Source: Sphingobacterium athyrii (GTDB lineage Bacteria > Bacteroidota > Bacteroidia > Sphingobacteriales > Sphingobacteriaceae). From it: a stretch of DNA of 64,000 nt. Positions within the stretch are counted from its first letter, which is position 1; every line of letters begins with the position of its first letter. The notes under the pieces are model-generated. The model did not search any database, was not told the origin of the DNA, and saw nothing but the letters and a program-made list of their open reading frames with translations. This document shows positions 43,169 through 52,127 of this stretch, piece after piece. The DNA lies in assembly GCF_003071065.1 (NCBI RefSeq), contig NZ_QCXX01000001.1, positions 988,971-1,052,970 on the forward strand, read 5' to 3'. The position numbers and the translations under genes are program-made.

Positions 43169-46100
43169 TTAATGCTGTTCCTGCAACAGCTGTTCTTCAT
43201 ATTCCCAATCTTTTGGATCAATCGCTTTACCGCTTACCCGTTCCTGTACATATTGGAACACGACAAATAGGATCGGTGTAAAAAAGACCCCGAGTACTGT
43301 TCCGGCCAACATTCCGAAGACCGCCGCATATCCGATCGAATGGTTACCGATAGCTGAAGGCCCTATCGCCGTCAAGAGTGGGATCAAGCCCGCTATAAAT
43401 GCAAGGGAAGTCATCAGGATAGGCCGCAAACGCGCTTTTGCACCCTCAATAGCCGCTGCTGCCAATGGCTTTCCGGCTTTGCGCCTTTGCAAGGCAAATT
43501 CCACGATCAAAATTGCATTCTTGGCCAATAGCCCGATCAGCATGACCAAGGCCACCTGTACATAGATGTTGTTGGAAAGCCCACCGATGGATATTCCCCA
43601 GAATACCCCTAGTAACCCCACAGGAATTGCCAACAGTACGGCAAACGGTAAAATATAACTTTCATATTGCGCTGATAACAAGAAATACACAAATACGATA
43701 CATAGTCCAAAGATTGCCGCCGTCTGTCCCGAAGCTCCCCGCTCCTCGCGTGCCATTCCCTTCCAATCGACGGTATATCCCTGCGGCAGGGAAGATTTAC
43801 CCACCTCTTCAATTGCCGCCATGGCCTGTCCTGTGCTATAGCCCGGGGCTGTCATGATGGTGAGATTAATGGCATTGAAAAGGTTAAAGTGTTCCACATT
43901 TTCAGGCCCTGACACCGGCTTTAAATCAACCACACTCTTCAAAGGCACCATCTGTCCCAATTTGTTCTTGATGCTAATGGTCTCGATCGACTTTGGATCA
44001 GCCCGGAATCCAGGTTCGGATTGTAGTACCACCCGATAATATTTCCCAAAACGATTAAAATCAGAGGCCTGCATGCTGCCGTAGTAGGCTTGCATCGCCG
44101 CCAATACATCGCTCACATTGAGGCTGAGCTGTTTTGCCAGCCCTTCATTCACTTTCATCTCATACTGCGGAAAAGAGGCATTAAAGGTTGTGAACGCAAA
44201 AGCTATTTCTGGGCGCTGCATCAGACTGCCCACAAATGAATTCGATACGTCATTAAAAGCTTGTAAAGTACCCGAATTACGATCCTGTAAAACGACTTCA
44301 AGCCCCGAGGTGTTTCCAAATCCAGGCACAGTAGGCATCCCGGCCACTAAAAATGTCGTTTCATCCTGTTGGGCTAATATCCCTTGAAACTGGCCGATCA
44401 ATTGATTGATATCCCGTACTTCCCCCCGCTCCTTCAAGGGCTTCAGGCGCAGCATGATCGCTCCGGCAGATGAAGACGTACTGAAACTCATCATATTGAG
44501 CCCTGATATATTGATGATACTTTCGATTGCAGGATGATCCTTCAACAAGTTTTCAGCTTGCTTAAGGTGTTTGCTTGTCCGGTCCAGGGAAGCTCCCGGA
44601 GGGTCATTTGCCAATACCATCAAGAAACTCTGGTCTTCATCCGGAATAAAACCCGTTGGCGTTGACCGAAAGGCATAGACAAAAAGACCAATAAAGAGTA
44701 TCAGACCGGCGAAAGCTACTAATTTCTTTTTGATCAAAAAGATAATGGACTTGGCATAACGATTGGTCAACTTATCAAATCCGGCATTGAATCCAGCAAA
44801 GAAACGCTGTTTGAAAGAAACCTTTACATCCTGGTGATGGTCGTGAGATTTTAGCAGAATTGCACAGAGCGCCGGACTTAATGTCAATGCATTGATTGCT
44901 GATATCAAGATCGCCATGGCCAATGTCAATGCAAACTGCTGGTAGAATACCCCGGTAGGACCATCCATAAAAGCGACAGGTATAAAGACGGCAGACATGA
45001 CCAAAGTAATCGAAATGATGGCGCCAGTGATCTCACTCATGGCAGACATCGTTGCCGAACGAGCATTCAGCTTCTTCTTCTCCATTTTGGCATGTACAGC
45101 CTCAACCACCACAATGGCATCATCCACCACAATACCGATGGCGAGCACCAGCGCAAATAAGGTCAATAAATTGATCGAAAAGCCAAATACCTGCATAAAG
45201 AAAAAGGTTCCGACAATAGACACCGGTACTGCAATAGCTGGTATCAAGGTTGACCGAAAATCCTGCAGGAAGATAAATACCACAATAAATACCAGGATGA
45301 ATGCTTCCAGGAGTGTGCTCAACACCTGCTTTATCGATTGATCCAAGGACTCTTTTGAACTATACGGAACTTTATATTTTAATCCAGGAGGAAACGACGC
45401 TGATAATTCTTTCAGACGCTCATTCATCGCAATTTCCACCGCATTTGCATTCGATCCTGCGGTCTGATACAAAGCAACCATGACCGCAGGCTTGTTGTCA
45501 AAACTCGTGGTCACGGTATTGGTATAAGAGCCAAATTCCACCCGGGCAACATCTTTGAGCAATAAAGACGAACCGTTGTTATTGGCCCGCAGAATAATAT
45601 GCTCATACTGTTCGGGTTCGGTATACTTTCCCTGATAGCGAATGGTGTATTCGATCGCCTCCTTGGAGCTTTCGCCAAACTTGCCCGGAGCTGCCTCCTT
45701 ATTTTGTGCCTGTATGGCTGCTGTAATCTCTTCGGGGCTGATATCATAAGCAGCCATGCGTTGCGGATCCAGCCATATACGCATCGAATAATCCTTGTTG
45801 CCAAATACCTGTGCATCCCCCACACCGGTGATACGTTTTAACTCGGGAACAATATTGATTTTGGCATAATTCTCCAAAAAGAGCTCATCAATCCCCTTTT
45901 TATCGGCATACAAGGTCACCATGGCCACCATACTATTCTGCCGCTTCATGGTCGTCACACCAATTTGATTGACCTCAGCTGGTAACATGCTCGTGGCCTG
46001 GGAGACCCTATTCTGCACGTTTACCGCAGCCTGATCCGGATCTGTACCGAGCTTAAAGACAACGCTGACCATCAAACTTCCGTCATTACTAGCCGTTGAC

Positions 46101-46336
46101 GTCAGGTAGTCCATATTTTCTACCCCATTGATCGCATTTTCCAACGGCGGGGCTACCGATTTTGAGATAACCTCTGCACTCGCTCCGGGATATGTCGCCA
46201 TCACCGTCACCGTAGGCGGCGCGATTTCGGGGAATTTGGTGATCGGCAAGGAGGTCATCGCCACCACGCCCAAAATAACCAATAGTATTGATATAACGGT
46301 CGCGAGTACCGGCCGTTTTATTATTTTTTTCAGCAT
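43169..46336 (-). CDS. RND efflux pump inner-membrane transporter (AcrB/HAE1-like)
   Basis: 1055 residues from the ATG at 46336 (MLKKIIKRPV); the frame extends to 46363. Family signature throughout: FPEIAPPTVTVMATYPGASAEVI near 35-57, porter domains, ALVLAIGIVVDDAIVVVEAVHAKM in helix 4 with the paired Asp residues of proton relay, GPTGVFYQQFALTLAMAILIS, GFIPDEDQ, and PVGLLGVFWGISIGGLSNNIYVQVALVMLIGLLAKNAILIVEFA near the C-terminus. Length and motifs fit hydrophobe/amphiphile exporters for drugs, bile or detergents. Works with the adaptor upstream and the outer-membrane factor downstream. Confidence 0.96.
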   Translation of the reverse strand: MLKKIIKRPVLATVISILLVILGVVAMTSLPITKFPEIAPPTVTVMATYPGASAEVISKSVAPPLENAINGVENMDYLTSTASNDGSLMVSVVFKLGTDPDQAAVNVQNRVSQATSMLPAEVNQIGVTTMKRQNSMVAMVTLYADKKGIDELFLENYAKINIVPELKRITGVGDAQVFGNKDYSMRIWLDPQRMAAYDISPEEITAAIQAQNKEAAPGKFGESSKEAIEYTIRYQGKYTEPEQYEHIILRANNNGSSLLLKDVARVEFGSYTNTVTTSFDNKPAVMVALYQTAGSNANAVEIAMNERLKELSASFPPGLKYKVPYSSKESLDQSIKQVLSTLLEAFILVFIVVFIFLQDFRSTLIPAIAVPVSIVGTFFFMQVFGFSINLLTLFALVLAIGIVVDDAIVVVEAVHAKMEKKKLNARSATMSAMSEITGAIISITLVMSAVFIPVAFMDGPTGVFYQQFALTLAMAILISAINALTLSPALCAILLKSHDHHQDVKVSFKQRFFAGFNAGFDKLTNRYAKSIIFLIKKKLVAFAGLILFIGLFVYAFRSTPTGFIPDEDQSFLMVLANDPPGASLDRTSKHLKQAENLLKDHPAIESIINISGLNMMSFSTSSSAGAIMLRLKPLKERGEVRDINQLIGQFQGILAQQDETTFLVAGMPTVPGFGNTSGLEVVLQDRNSGTLQAFNDVSNSFVGSLMQRPEIAFAFTTFNASFPQYEMKVNEGLAKQLSLNVSDVLAAMQAYYGSMQASDFNRFGKYYRVVLQSEPGFRADPKSIETISIKNKLGQMVPLKSVVDLKPVSGPENVEHFNLFNAINLTIMTAPGYSTGQAMAAIEEVGKSSLPQGYTVDWKGMAREERGASGQTAAIFGLCIVFVYFLLSAQYESYILPFAVLLAIPVGLLGVFWGISIGGLSNNIYVQVALVMLIGLLAKNAILIVEFALQRRKAGKPLAAAAIEGAKARLRPILMTSLAFIAGLIPLLTAIGPSAIGNHSIGYAAVFGMLAGTVLGVFFTPILFVVFQYVQERVSGKAIDPKDWEYEEQLLQEQH

Positions 46337-46388
46337 AATATTTTGATAAATAAGACCCAGCAAATTGTGCTGCGCCGATAGATATAAC

Positions 46389-47492
46389 TTACTTTTTAGG
46401 TTTTACGACAGCACCTGGCCGCACAAACCCCAGGCCACCTGTGATCACACGGTCACCGGCCTGCAATCCGGACTTGACATAATACTCTTCGGTGGTTTTT
46501 CCCGCGATCTGCAGTTCCACCTGTTCAGCCTTATTGTCTTTATCCAGTTTATAAGTATAAATTTTATCCTGCACAGCCAATGTCGCTTTTATCGGAACAA
46601 GCAGGACATCGTCCAGCGCTGCAGTCATCTCGATCCGGCCCGTATTCCCGGCACGCAACTGCCTATTTGGATTGGCAAAACGCGCCCGAATCGATATCGA
46701 TCCCGTATTTTTATCAAACTGTCCCGTCACCGCATCAATGACACCTTTTTGTGTATATTTTTTTCCATTCGATAAGATCAGGTCTACCGAATCTCTGGCC
46801 GATGAGCTACTTTTTTTATCCTGAAAATTCACAAAATCAGCCTCACTCATGCTGAAATAAGCATACACCTGATTGATATCCGTCAGCAAGGTCAGCGGTT
46901 CTACCGAAGCGGCATTTACCAGACTTCCCAAGCGATAAGGAATACGGCCGATATAACCCGATACCGGAGCTTTTACCAGGCAAAAGTCAACGTTTATTTT
47001 AGCCGCATTCATTGTTGCCCGGGCCTGTTCGAGGCTCGCAAGCGATGCTTCATACGAAGCTTTGGCCTGGGTGACCTGTAGGTCAGATACAATTTTATTG
47101 TCCACAAGCTCGACCTTACGGTCGAGATCAATTTTAAGATTTTTCAAATTTGCTTCCGCGACATGTACAGCCGCCTTGGCAGTTTTGTATTGTTCTACAA
47201 AAGGTCGATCATCAATTTTAAAGAGCGCCTGTCCTGCATGTACATAGGCACCTTCATCGACAAAGATCTTACTTAAATAACCCGATGTCTGCGGCCTCAC
47301 TTCTACATTTGTGATCCCTTCAATAGAGGCCGAGTATGTATTTTTGGAAATTCCGTTTCCAAGTTGAACCTGATGTACCGATACTTCCAGGGCTGAAGGG
47401 TTTGCTGCCGGCGTTCCTTTGCTCTGACACGAAAAAACACTGACGAGTATTCCTAAACCTACAACAGTATTTAGACTGCTCTTTAAATTCAT
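46389..47492 (-). CDS. RND efflux periplasmic adaptor (membrane fusion protein)
   Basis: 367 residues. The N-terminal signal has lipobox VFSC. Order: barrel-sandwich half (VEVRPQTSGYLSKIFVDEGAYVHAGQALFKID), alpha hairpin (about 95-165), second lipoyl half (VKAPVSGYIGRIPYRLGSLVN), beta-barrel (LRAGNTGRIEMTA) and membrane-proximal domain (VKSGLQAGDRVITGGLGFVRPG). Links the inner-membrane pump to the outer-membrane duct. First gene of the five-gene operon and directly preceded by a promoter at 47519-47549. Confidence 0.94.
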   Translation of the reverse strand: MNLKSSLNTVVGLGILVSVFSCQSKGTPAANPSALEVSVHQVQLGNGISKNTYSASIEGITNVEVRPQTSGYLSKIFVDEGAYVHAGQALFKIDDRPFVEQYKTAKAAVHVAEANLKNLKIDLDRKVELVDNKIVSDLQVTQAKASYEASLASLEQARATMNAAKINVDFCLVKAPVSGYIGRIPYRLGSLVNAASVEPLTLLTDINQVYAYFSMSEADFVNFQDKKSSSSARDSVDLILSNGKKYTQKGVIDAVTGQFDKNTGSISIRARFANPNRQLRAGNTGRIEMTAALDDVLLVPIKATLAVQDKIYTYKLDKDNKAEQVELQIAGKTTEEYYVKSGLQAGDRVITGGLGFVRPGAVVKPKK

Positions 47493-47518
47493 ATATTTTC
47501 CTTAATTTTTTATGCGTA

Positions 47519-47549
47519 CAAATATAAAATCCACGTTTTCGCCTCGAAA
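47519..47549 (-). promoter_or_regulatory. Promoter of the RND efflux operon
   Basis: Minus strand: TTTC (47546-47549), 19 nt, TATATTTG (47519-47526). The -7 element is a perfect TAnnTTTG and the spacing is the consensus. Start near 47512, about 20 nt before the ATG at 47492. Confidence 0.65.
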
Positions 47550-47634
47550 GACAGGAAGATCCATCAAGTTGGTAAAAAGACGTATACCATCATTATGACT
47601 TAAATCGGATAAATCTGAAAGGAAAATAACGGAC

Positions 47635-47672
47635 AAAAGAAAAGGGACAATCCTCCTGCCGGATGACGTCCC
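47635..47672 (-). terminator. Intrinsic terminator after the aspartyl-protease gene
   Basis: GGGAC/GTCCC (47644-47648 with 47668-47672) and inner ATCC/GGAT form an interrupted stem, followed on the minus strand by TTTTCTTTT. It closes the 58306-47785 run. Confidence 0.75.
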
Positions 47673-47784
47673 TCTTCGCTGTCCTTATAATATACACGTA
47701 AAGTTACCTGCGCTTCAGGTATTTTAAAAGTTAAAAAGATGCTTTCTATTAGGGAAAAGAGCCCCTTTTCGCTTTTTTATGGCA

Positions 47785-49059
47785 TCAATAAAAACTGATT
47801 GTATTTTTCTTAAAATTTAGCGTCATTTTGTACTGATTTAAAAATGGGGTACCCAACAGCCCATCAATGGGCAGCGCATCATGGCCAATGCCTCCACCAA
47901 TAGATTGATCTGTGATCACCGTGTACATATCCTGCAAGGGAAGTCCGCCCAATTTTCCCCGCATCAGATAAGCGATACGGTTTCCTTTGCTGGTACCATT
48001 TACACCATTGATGTCCACCTCGCCCTCTTCGTAATCAATAAAGGGTTTCAGTGTTGTTTCAAGCGATTTCTTCAACACGTTGGCATTTGCCCCACAATCT
48101 ATCCCCATTGGGTATGTTTTTGTTCCAAACGCGATATCCACTATTGGAATATGTCTCTTCATCCGCAACGGAAAACGCCCCATTAATTTACCTTTCAGAA
48201 TTTCCTTCGCGAGTAGCTCACCGCTATTGTCTATCCGCTCCAGCAGTAATAACTGCTGGGCATAATCCAAAGTAAACTGATAATCCTTGAGCAAACCTAT
48301 TCCAAGTAATCCAAAAATTGGCGTACCGTCTTCGAGAGCCATGTCAGCCATATTCGAAACCGGAGCTTCAAAATTGTCCAGCACTAGTGCTCCGATTGCC
48401 AAACTATTGTCCGCCGACCAGACGACACCGTCCATTTGCCCGCCAACACCAAAGAAATCGACAGATACATCCGGCCTAATCTTATCCGCATCCACAAATT
48501 TCTTCCGCAAGATAATTACCGGCGCACCGCTATCGAACTGGAAGCAGCCCTTAGCGCCGTTCAGTGTCGATTCGATGTAGATCAGACCATTCACCAATCG
48601 AAACGGAATGCTTAATGTATCAGGCAACCGCGAACGAGTCAGGGCGTCGGACAATGCTTTTTCAGGATCACCTTTCAATCTTCCCTTAATAATGCCCAGA
48701 TTAACGATCTGCCCCTGTTTATTGAACAAAAAAGTAGGCTTCCCCGGTTTTCCATCGTGATAAGTGACTTCTACTTGAATCAATTCATCGCCATTATCCT
48801 GTTGATTTCGATGGATAACTTTAAACGTATTAATCGCCGAAAATTTTTTCAGTATATCCGGCACCGCAATAGTATTATTCAGCTTGGGAAGATTACCGAT
48901 CTTTGCAGTATCAGCCATCATTGAAAGCAGTGCATCCGCATCTTTCTTGTTGATGGATTCAATAATTCTATCGAGCGATTTGATATTGTCCACCTGTTGA
49001 GCCGAGACACTATTTCCTAGCGCACCCAAGAAGAATATAATAAAAATAACCTTCTGCAT
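47785..49059 (-). CDS. Retropepsin-like aspartyl protease, secreted
   Basis: 424 residues. Signal peptide 1-20, an NTF2-like or lipid-binding-type region at about 25-130, then two aspartyl-protease-like repeats. The first active-site motif is FQFDSGAP (Asp176), the second GIDCGANANVL (Asp321), where a DxGA motif is expected; Cys in place of Thr/Ser at the middle position is unusual. Each repeat also has a hydrophobic-hydrophobic-Gly motif (IFGLLGIGLL and IDGLLGTPFL). Two domains in one chain could give a pepsin-like monomer. Activity is plausible but unproven. Last gene of the run, 2 nt after the hydrolase gene. Confidence 0.82.
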   Translation of the reverse strand: MQKVIFIIFFLGALGNSVSAQQVDNIKSLDRIIESINKKDADALLSMMADTAKIGNLPKLNNTIAVPDILKKFSAINTFKVIHRNQQDNGDELIQVEVTYHDGKPGKPTFLFNKQGQIVNLGIIKGRLKGDPEKALSDALTRSRLPDTLSIPFRLVNGLIYIESTLNGAKGCFQFDSGAPVIILRKKFVDADKIRPDVSVDFFGVGGQMDGVVWSADNSLAIGALVLDNFEAPVSNMADMALEDGTPIFGLLGIGLLKDYQFTLDYAQQLLLLERIDNSGELLAKEILKGKLMGRFPLRMKRHIPIVDIAFGTKTYPMGIDCGANANVLKKSLETTLKPFIDYEEGEVDINGVNGTSKGNRIAYLMRGKLGGLPLQDMYTVITDQSIGGGIGHDALPIDGLLGTPFLNQYKMTLNFKKNTISFY

Positions 49060-49061
49060 GA

Positions 49062-50141
49062 TTATTTAACCGTTTGACCCAGCCATTTTACAATTGAATC
49101 CAATGTACTGTCGGGTATGTCACCAAGTTTGCTATATTCTGATGGCGTACATTCCTTACAAGGCTGCAACAAATGGTTTACATTTGGCAATAGTAGCGTC
49201 GTTACCTTTCCCAGCTGCCCCGATCGGCTATATTGCTTCCAATAATCTAAATTTACCGGATCTACGAAAACGTCTTTACTCCCATTGATCGCCAAGATCG
49301 GTACATCCACGTTACCTAAAAAAAGCTGCGGCTCATATTTTACAAAATAACGGTACCAGGGGCCGATCGCATATTGCACATAAGACCAGATCGGAAAACG
49401 GAAGTGATCAAATTCAATACCGAGTGTCTTAAAATAGCTATCATCTTTTTGCTTCCAGTAGTTGTATACAGCATTTAACTTACTTTCCAGACTATCAGAG
49501 GTAGCATATTGAAAAGCAGTCGCAAACATCAGGCGATTGATTTCATTGGACCTTTTTTTGTCGACTTCTGGTAAGGGGGAGTTATTGACCAAATTTTCAT
49601 TTTGCACAAATAGCGACTCCAGACCATTTGAAGCCAGGCCAGCCAGACTCACTAAAAATGTCACATCTTTACTTTTGGAAGCCGCTATAGAAATAACTGC
49701 TCCCCCTTCGCTATGTCCTAGCAGACCGATATGATTGAGGTCTACATTCTTTTCGGCTTTCAAAAATTCCACCGCGCCCAATACATCCAGTGCAAAATCC
49801 GCTGTCGTTGCATAGCGGTATTCGCCCGTGGTTTTACCTACACCACGGTCATCCATCCGCAGGACAATATATCCTTTTGGCGTCAGATAATTGGCAATAC
49901 GCGCAAACATCTTGGTACCGCCCATGGTCCCATCGCGATCCTGCGCCCCTGTCCCCGAAGCAATAATTATTGCGGGGTATTTACCGGCCTTTTCCGGCGA
50001 CGAAATAGTCGCCCCTATGGTAATACTGTCTGCTTTTGATTTAAAAACAACATCTTTGCTTTTAATATTTTGCGCAGATAGCTGCCCCACAGCAAATAAA
50101 AAAACCGAAGTTAACGCAATCGCAATTTTGTTCATTTTCAT
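49062..50141 (-). CDS. Secreted alpha/beta hydrolase
   Basis: 359 residues, signal peptide 1-23 (ends LSAQ). The nucleophile elbow is LGHSEGG with Ser144; the oxyanion region is ASGTGAQDRDG near 60-70; acid Asp in INGSKDVFVDP and His in PNVNHLLQPC. It resembles the family of peptidase/acyl-esterase hydrolases with an N-terminal beta region often annotated as alpha/beta fold hydrolase or dienelactone-hydrolase-like. It lies 21 nt after the redoxin gene and 2 nt before the aspartyl-protease gene, so the three are co-translated. Confidence 0.88.
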   Translation of the reverse strand: MKMNKIAIALTSVFLFAVGQLSAQNIKSKDVVFKSKADSITIGATISSPEKAGKYPAIIIASGTGAQDRDGTMGGTKMFARIANYLTPKGYIVLRMDDRGVGKTTGEYRYATTADFALDVLGAVEFLKAEKNVDLNHIGLLGHSEGGAVISIAASKSKDVTFLVSLAGLASNGLESLFVQNENLVNNSPLPEVDKKRSNEINRLMFATAFQYATSDSLESKLNAVYNYWKQKDDSYFKTLGIEFDHFRFPIWSYVQYAIGPWYRYFVKYEPQLFLGNVDVPILAINGSKDVFVDPVNLDYWKQYSRSGQLGKVTTLLLPNVNHLLQPCKECTPSEYSKLGDIPDSTLDSIVKWLGQTVK

Positions 50142-50162
50142 CCTTATAAATTGTTTATTCTT

Positions 50163-52106
50163 TTATTTTCCTGATTTTAACACACTGACCATTTCAATAA
50201 TTTCATCGGATAGCTCCGAAGCGCTTCCCATATACCCCACTTCAGAGAATCGAATTTTGCCGTTTTTATCGACAACTATTTTATGCGGGATTGCGCCTAC
50301 GCCAAAACTTTTTGACACACTGCTTTCTGTATCGAGCAAGACGGTGAATGGATAATTATTTTCTTTTACGTAATTAGCAACATATTCCTTTGCGTCCGGG
50401 CGCTTTTCTTGTGTATCTACAAAATAAAAGACAACATTGGGGTCATTTTTAAAGTGTTCGACAGCTATTTTCATTCCTGGAAAAGCGGCCTTGCAAGGTG
50501 CGCACCAAGAGGCCCAAAAATCAAGAATAACGATCTTTCCCTTTTGCTGTTCTAATGTCACTGTATTTCCAAATTGATCTTTTAATTGAAATGCCGGTGC
50601 ATTTTTATTGACCAATTGCTGAAGAACCTTATTCTTTAATTCGCCCTGAAGGTTGGCATCCTTAAGACCGGACAGATAATCGGTATATCCCTTATCATTT
50701 CCTTTTTCGGCAATGTAGATCTCTTTCATTAAATCCAACATATACGGCGAGCTCTGATTGACCCGATAACTAGCTTCGAGGCTTTCTTTCAATTCCTTTT
50801 TCTTACCCTGTGCTTTTAATATACGCGTGAATGTGTCATTTAAGCTAGCATCTTCAAAGCCTTTCTCACTTTTAGCAGCAGTAGCATATACAAATGCCTC
50901 ATCAAAAAGTGCATTATCTGCCAATATTTTGGCAAACAAAGCGGCATTAGCATAATATAGCCGGCTATACTCGTCACCCTGAAAATTATCCTTATAATAA
51001 TTCAAGCGATCCAGTACAACGCGGGTATAGGGCAAAATTTCTTTGGCTGTTTTTGAGTTCTGTGAAATGTAAGGAACGGAAATACTCCTGTAGATGACAT
51101 TTGCCAAAGACATGTAAGGTTCAGCTTTTGACACATATTTTTTATACATTTCAAAATCATTCTTCATACTGGTATAGACAGAAATCGTCCAATAAGCACT
51201 GATATGACTGATCCGATGTGCCTCGTTAAAGGCAACTTCCGATTCACGATAAGGGTGCTTATCCACAAAGTCCATTGCGGCTTTCAATCGCTCGTCATCC
51301 GTTTTTGCTTTTTGAATAAGATTAAAATCTGCCAATCGTTGCTGATCCTTGACATATTGTCCCTGCGGATATTGTAGACGGATCTTTTGTTCCAGCTCAT
51401 TTGTTTTCACCGTATCGTTCAGCACCTCTTTATATACCCTAAATACCTGCAATAAATCCTCTTCTTTCACATTAGGCATGGACTGCAGGGCATTCAGCTC
51501 ATTTTGGAGTTTTGACAGCGATTCAGCTGTATTGATATGCTTCAAGGCATTGGCGACAGGATATAATACTTTAAATCTATTTTCAGGATGTCCTTGCAAC
51601 TCATATTTGGCCCACATGATCAATATCTCATCGGTTTTATAGGCGGATTTATCCACTATGAAAGGAGTCCCCGGAACGATATCCGGTGTGCGTAACATAC
51701 CCCATCCGATCATACCACCCGAGACCTGTTTCCCGTCTTTTCCAGAAATCAAATAAGAATAGGTTAGATCGCCCCCCCGATCATAAAGCGTATCTGCCTG
51801 AAACGCAAAATTGACCAGCGCCATCTTCTCCGGAACAATATAACTCGCCGTCCAAATGGAATCTTTTTTGGTAAACTTTAAGGTATTCTGCACCCAACGA
51901 AAATCCTGGTATCCCGTCAGGGTACCCGAAATGGACTGCGCATCTTTCAGGTTTGTCTTACGGGCGTCATATACAAATTGTATGGTATCACGTTCTTTTG
52001 GCAATTCGGGAATCACTTTAAAATTAGGCGTTTGTGCTTGTACAGAGGCAGCGACACCAAGAAATGCTGTACCCAACATTGCTCCCAATGATTGTTTTGT
52101 TTTCAT
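50163..52106 (-). CDS. Large TlpA-like thioredoxin-fold lipoprotein or periplasmic protein
   Basis: 647 residues. Signal peptide about 1-24 (ends SVQA). Residues about 25-160 form a beta-rich domain, 170-480 are helical with TPR-like character (EMYKKYVSKAEPYMSLANVIYR), and 505-647 are a redoxin domain with WASWCAPCK (Cys535 and Cys538) and cis-Pro in GAIPHKIVVDKNG. It is a periplasmic thiol-disulfide reductase of the Bacteroidota PUL type. Located 21 nt after the SusD gene. The role could be to keep cysteines of the neighbouring proteins reduced, for example the DCGA cysteine of the protease (inference). Confidence 0.88.
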   Translation of the reverse strand: MKTKQSLGAMLGTAFLGVAASVQAQTPNFKVIPELPKERDTIQFVYDARKTNLKDAQSISGTLTGYQDFRWVQNTLKFTKKDSIWTASYIVPEKMALVNFAFQADTLYDRGGDLTYSYLISGKDGKQVSGGMIGWGMLRTPDIVPGTPFIVDKSAYKTDEILIMWAKYELQGHPENRFKVLYPVANALKHINTAESLSKLQNELNALQSMPNVKEEDLLQVFRVYKEVLNDTVKTNELEQKIRLQYPQGQYVKDQQRLADFNLIQKAKTDDERLKAAMDFVDKHPYRESEVAFNEAHRISHISAYWTISVYTSMKNDFEMYKKYVSKAEPYMSLANVIYRSISVPYISQNSKTAKEILPYTRVVLDRLNYYKDNFQGDEYSRLYYANAALFAKILADNALFDEAFVYATAAKSEKGFEDASLNDTFTRILKAQGKKKELKESLEASYRVNQSSPYMLDLMKEIYIAEKGNDKGYTDYLSGLKDANLQGELKNKVLQQLVNKNAPAFQLKDQFGNTVTLEQQKGKIVILDFWASWCAPCKAAFPGMKIAVEHFKNDPNVVFYFVDTQEKRPDAKEYVANYVKENNYPFTVLLDTESSVSKSFGVGAIPHKIVVDKNGKIRFSEVGYMGSASELSDEIIEMVSVLKSGK

Positions 52107-52127
52107 ATGAATAGTTTGTTTAATTTT

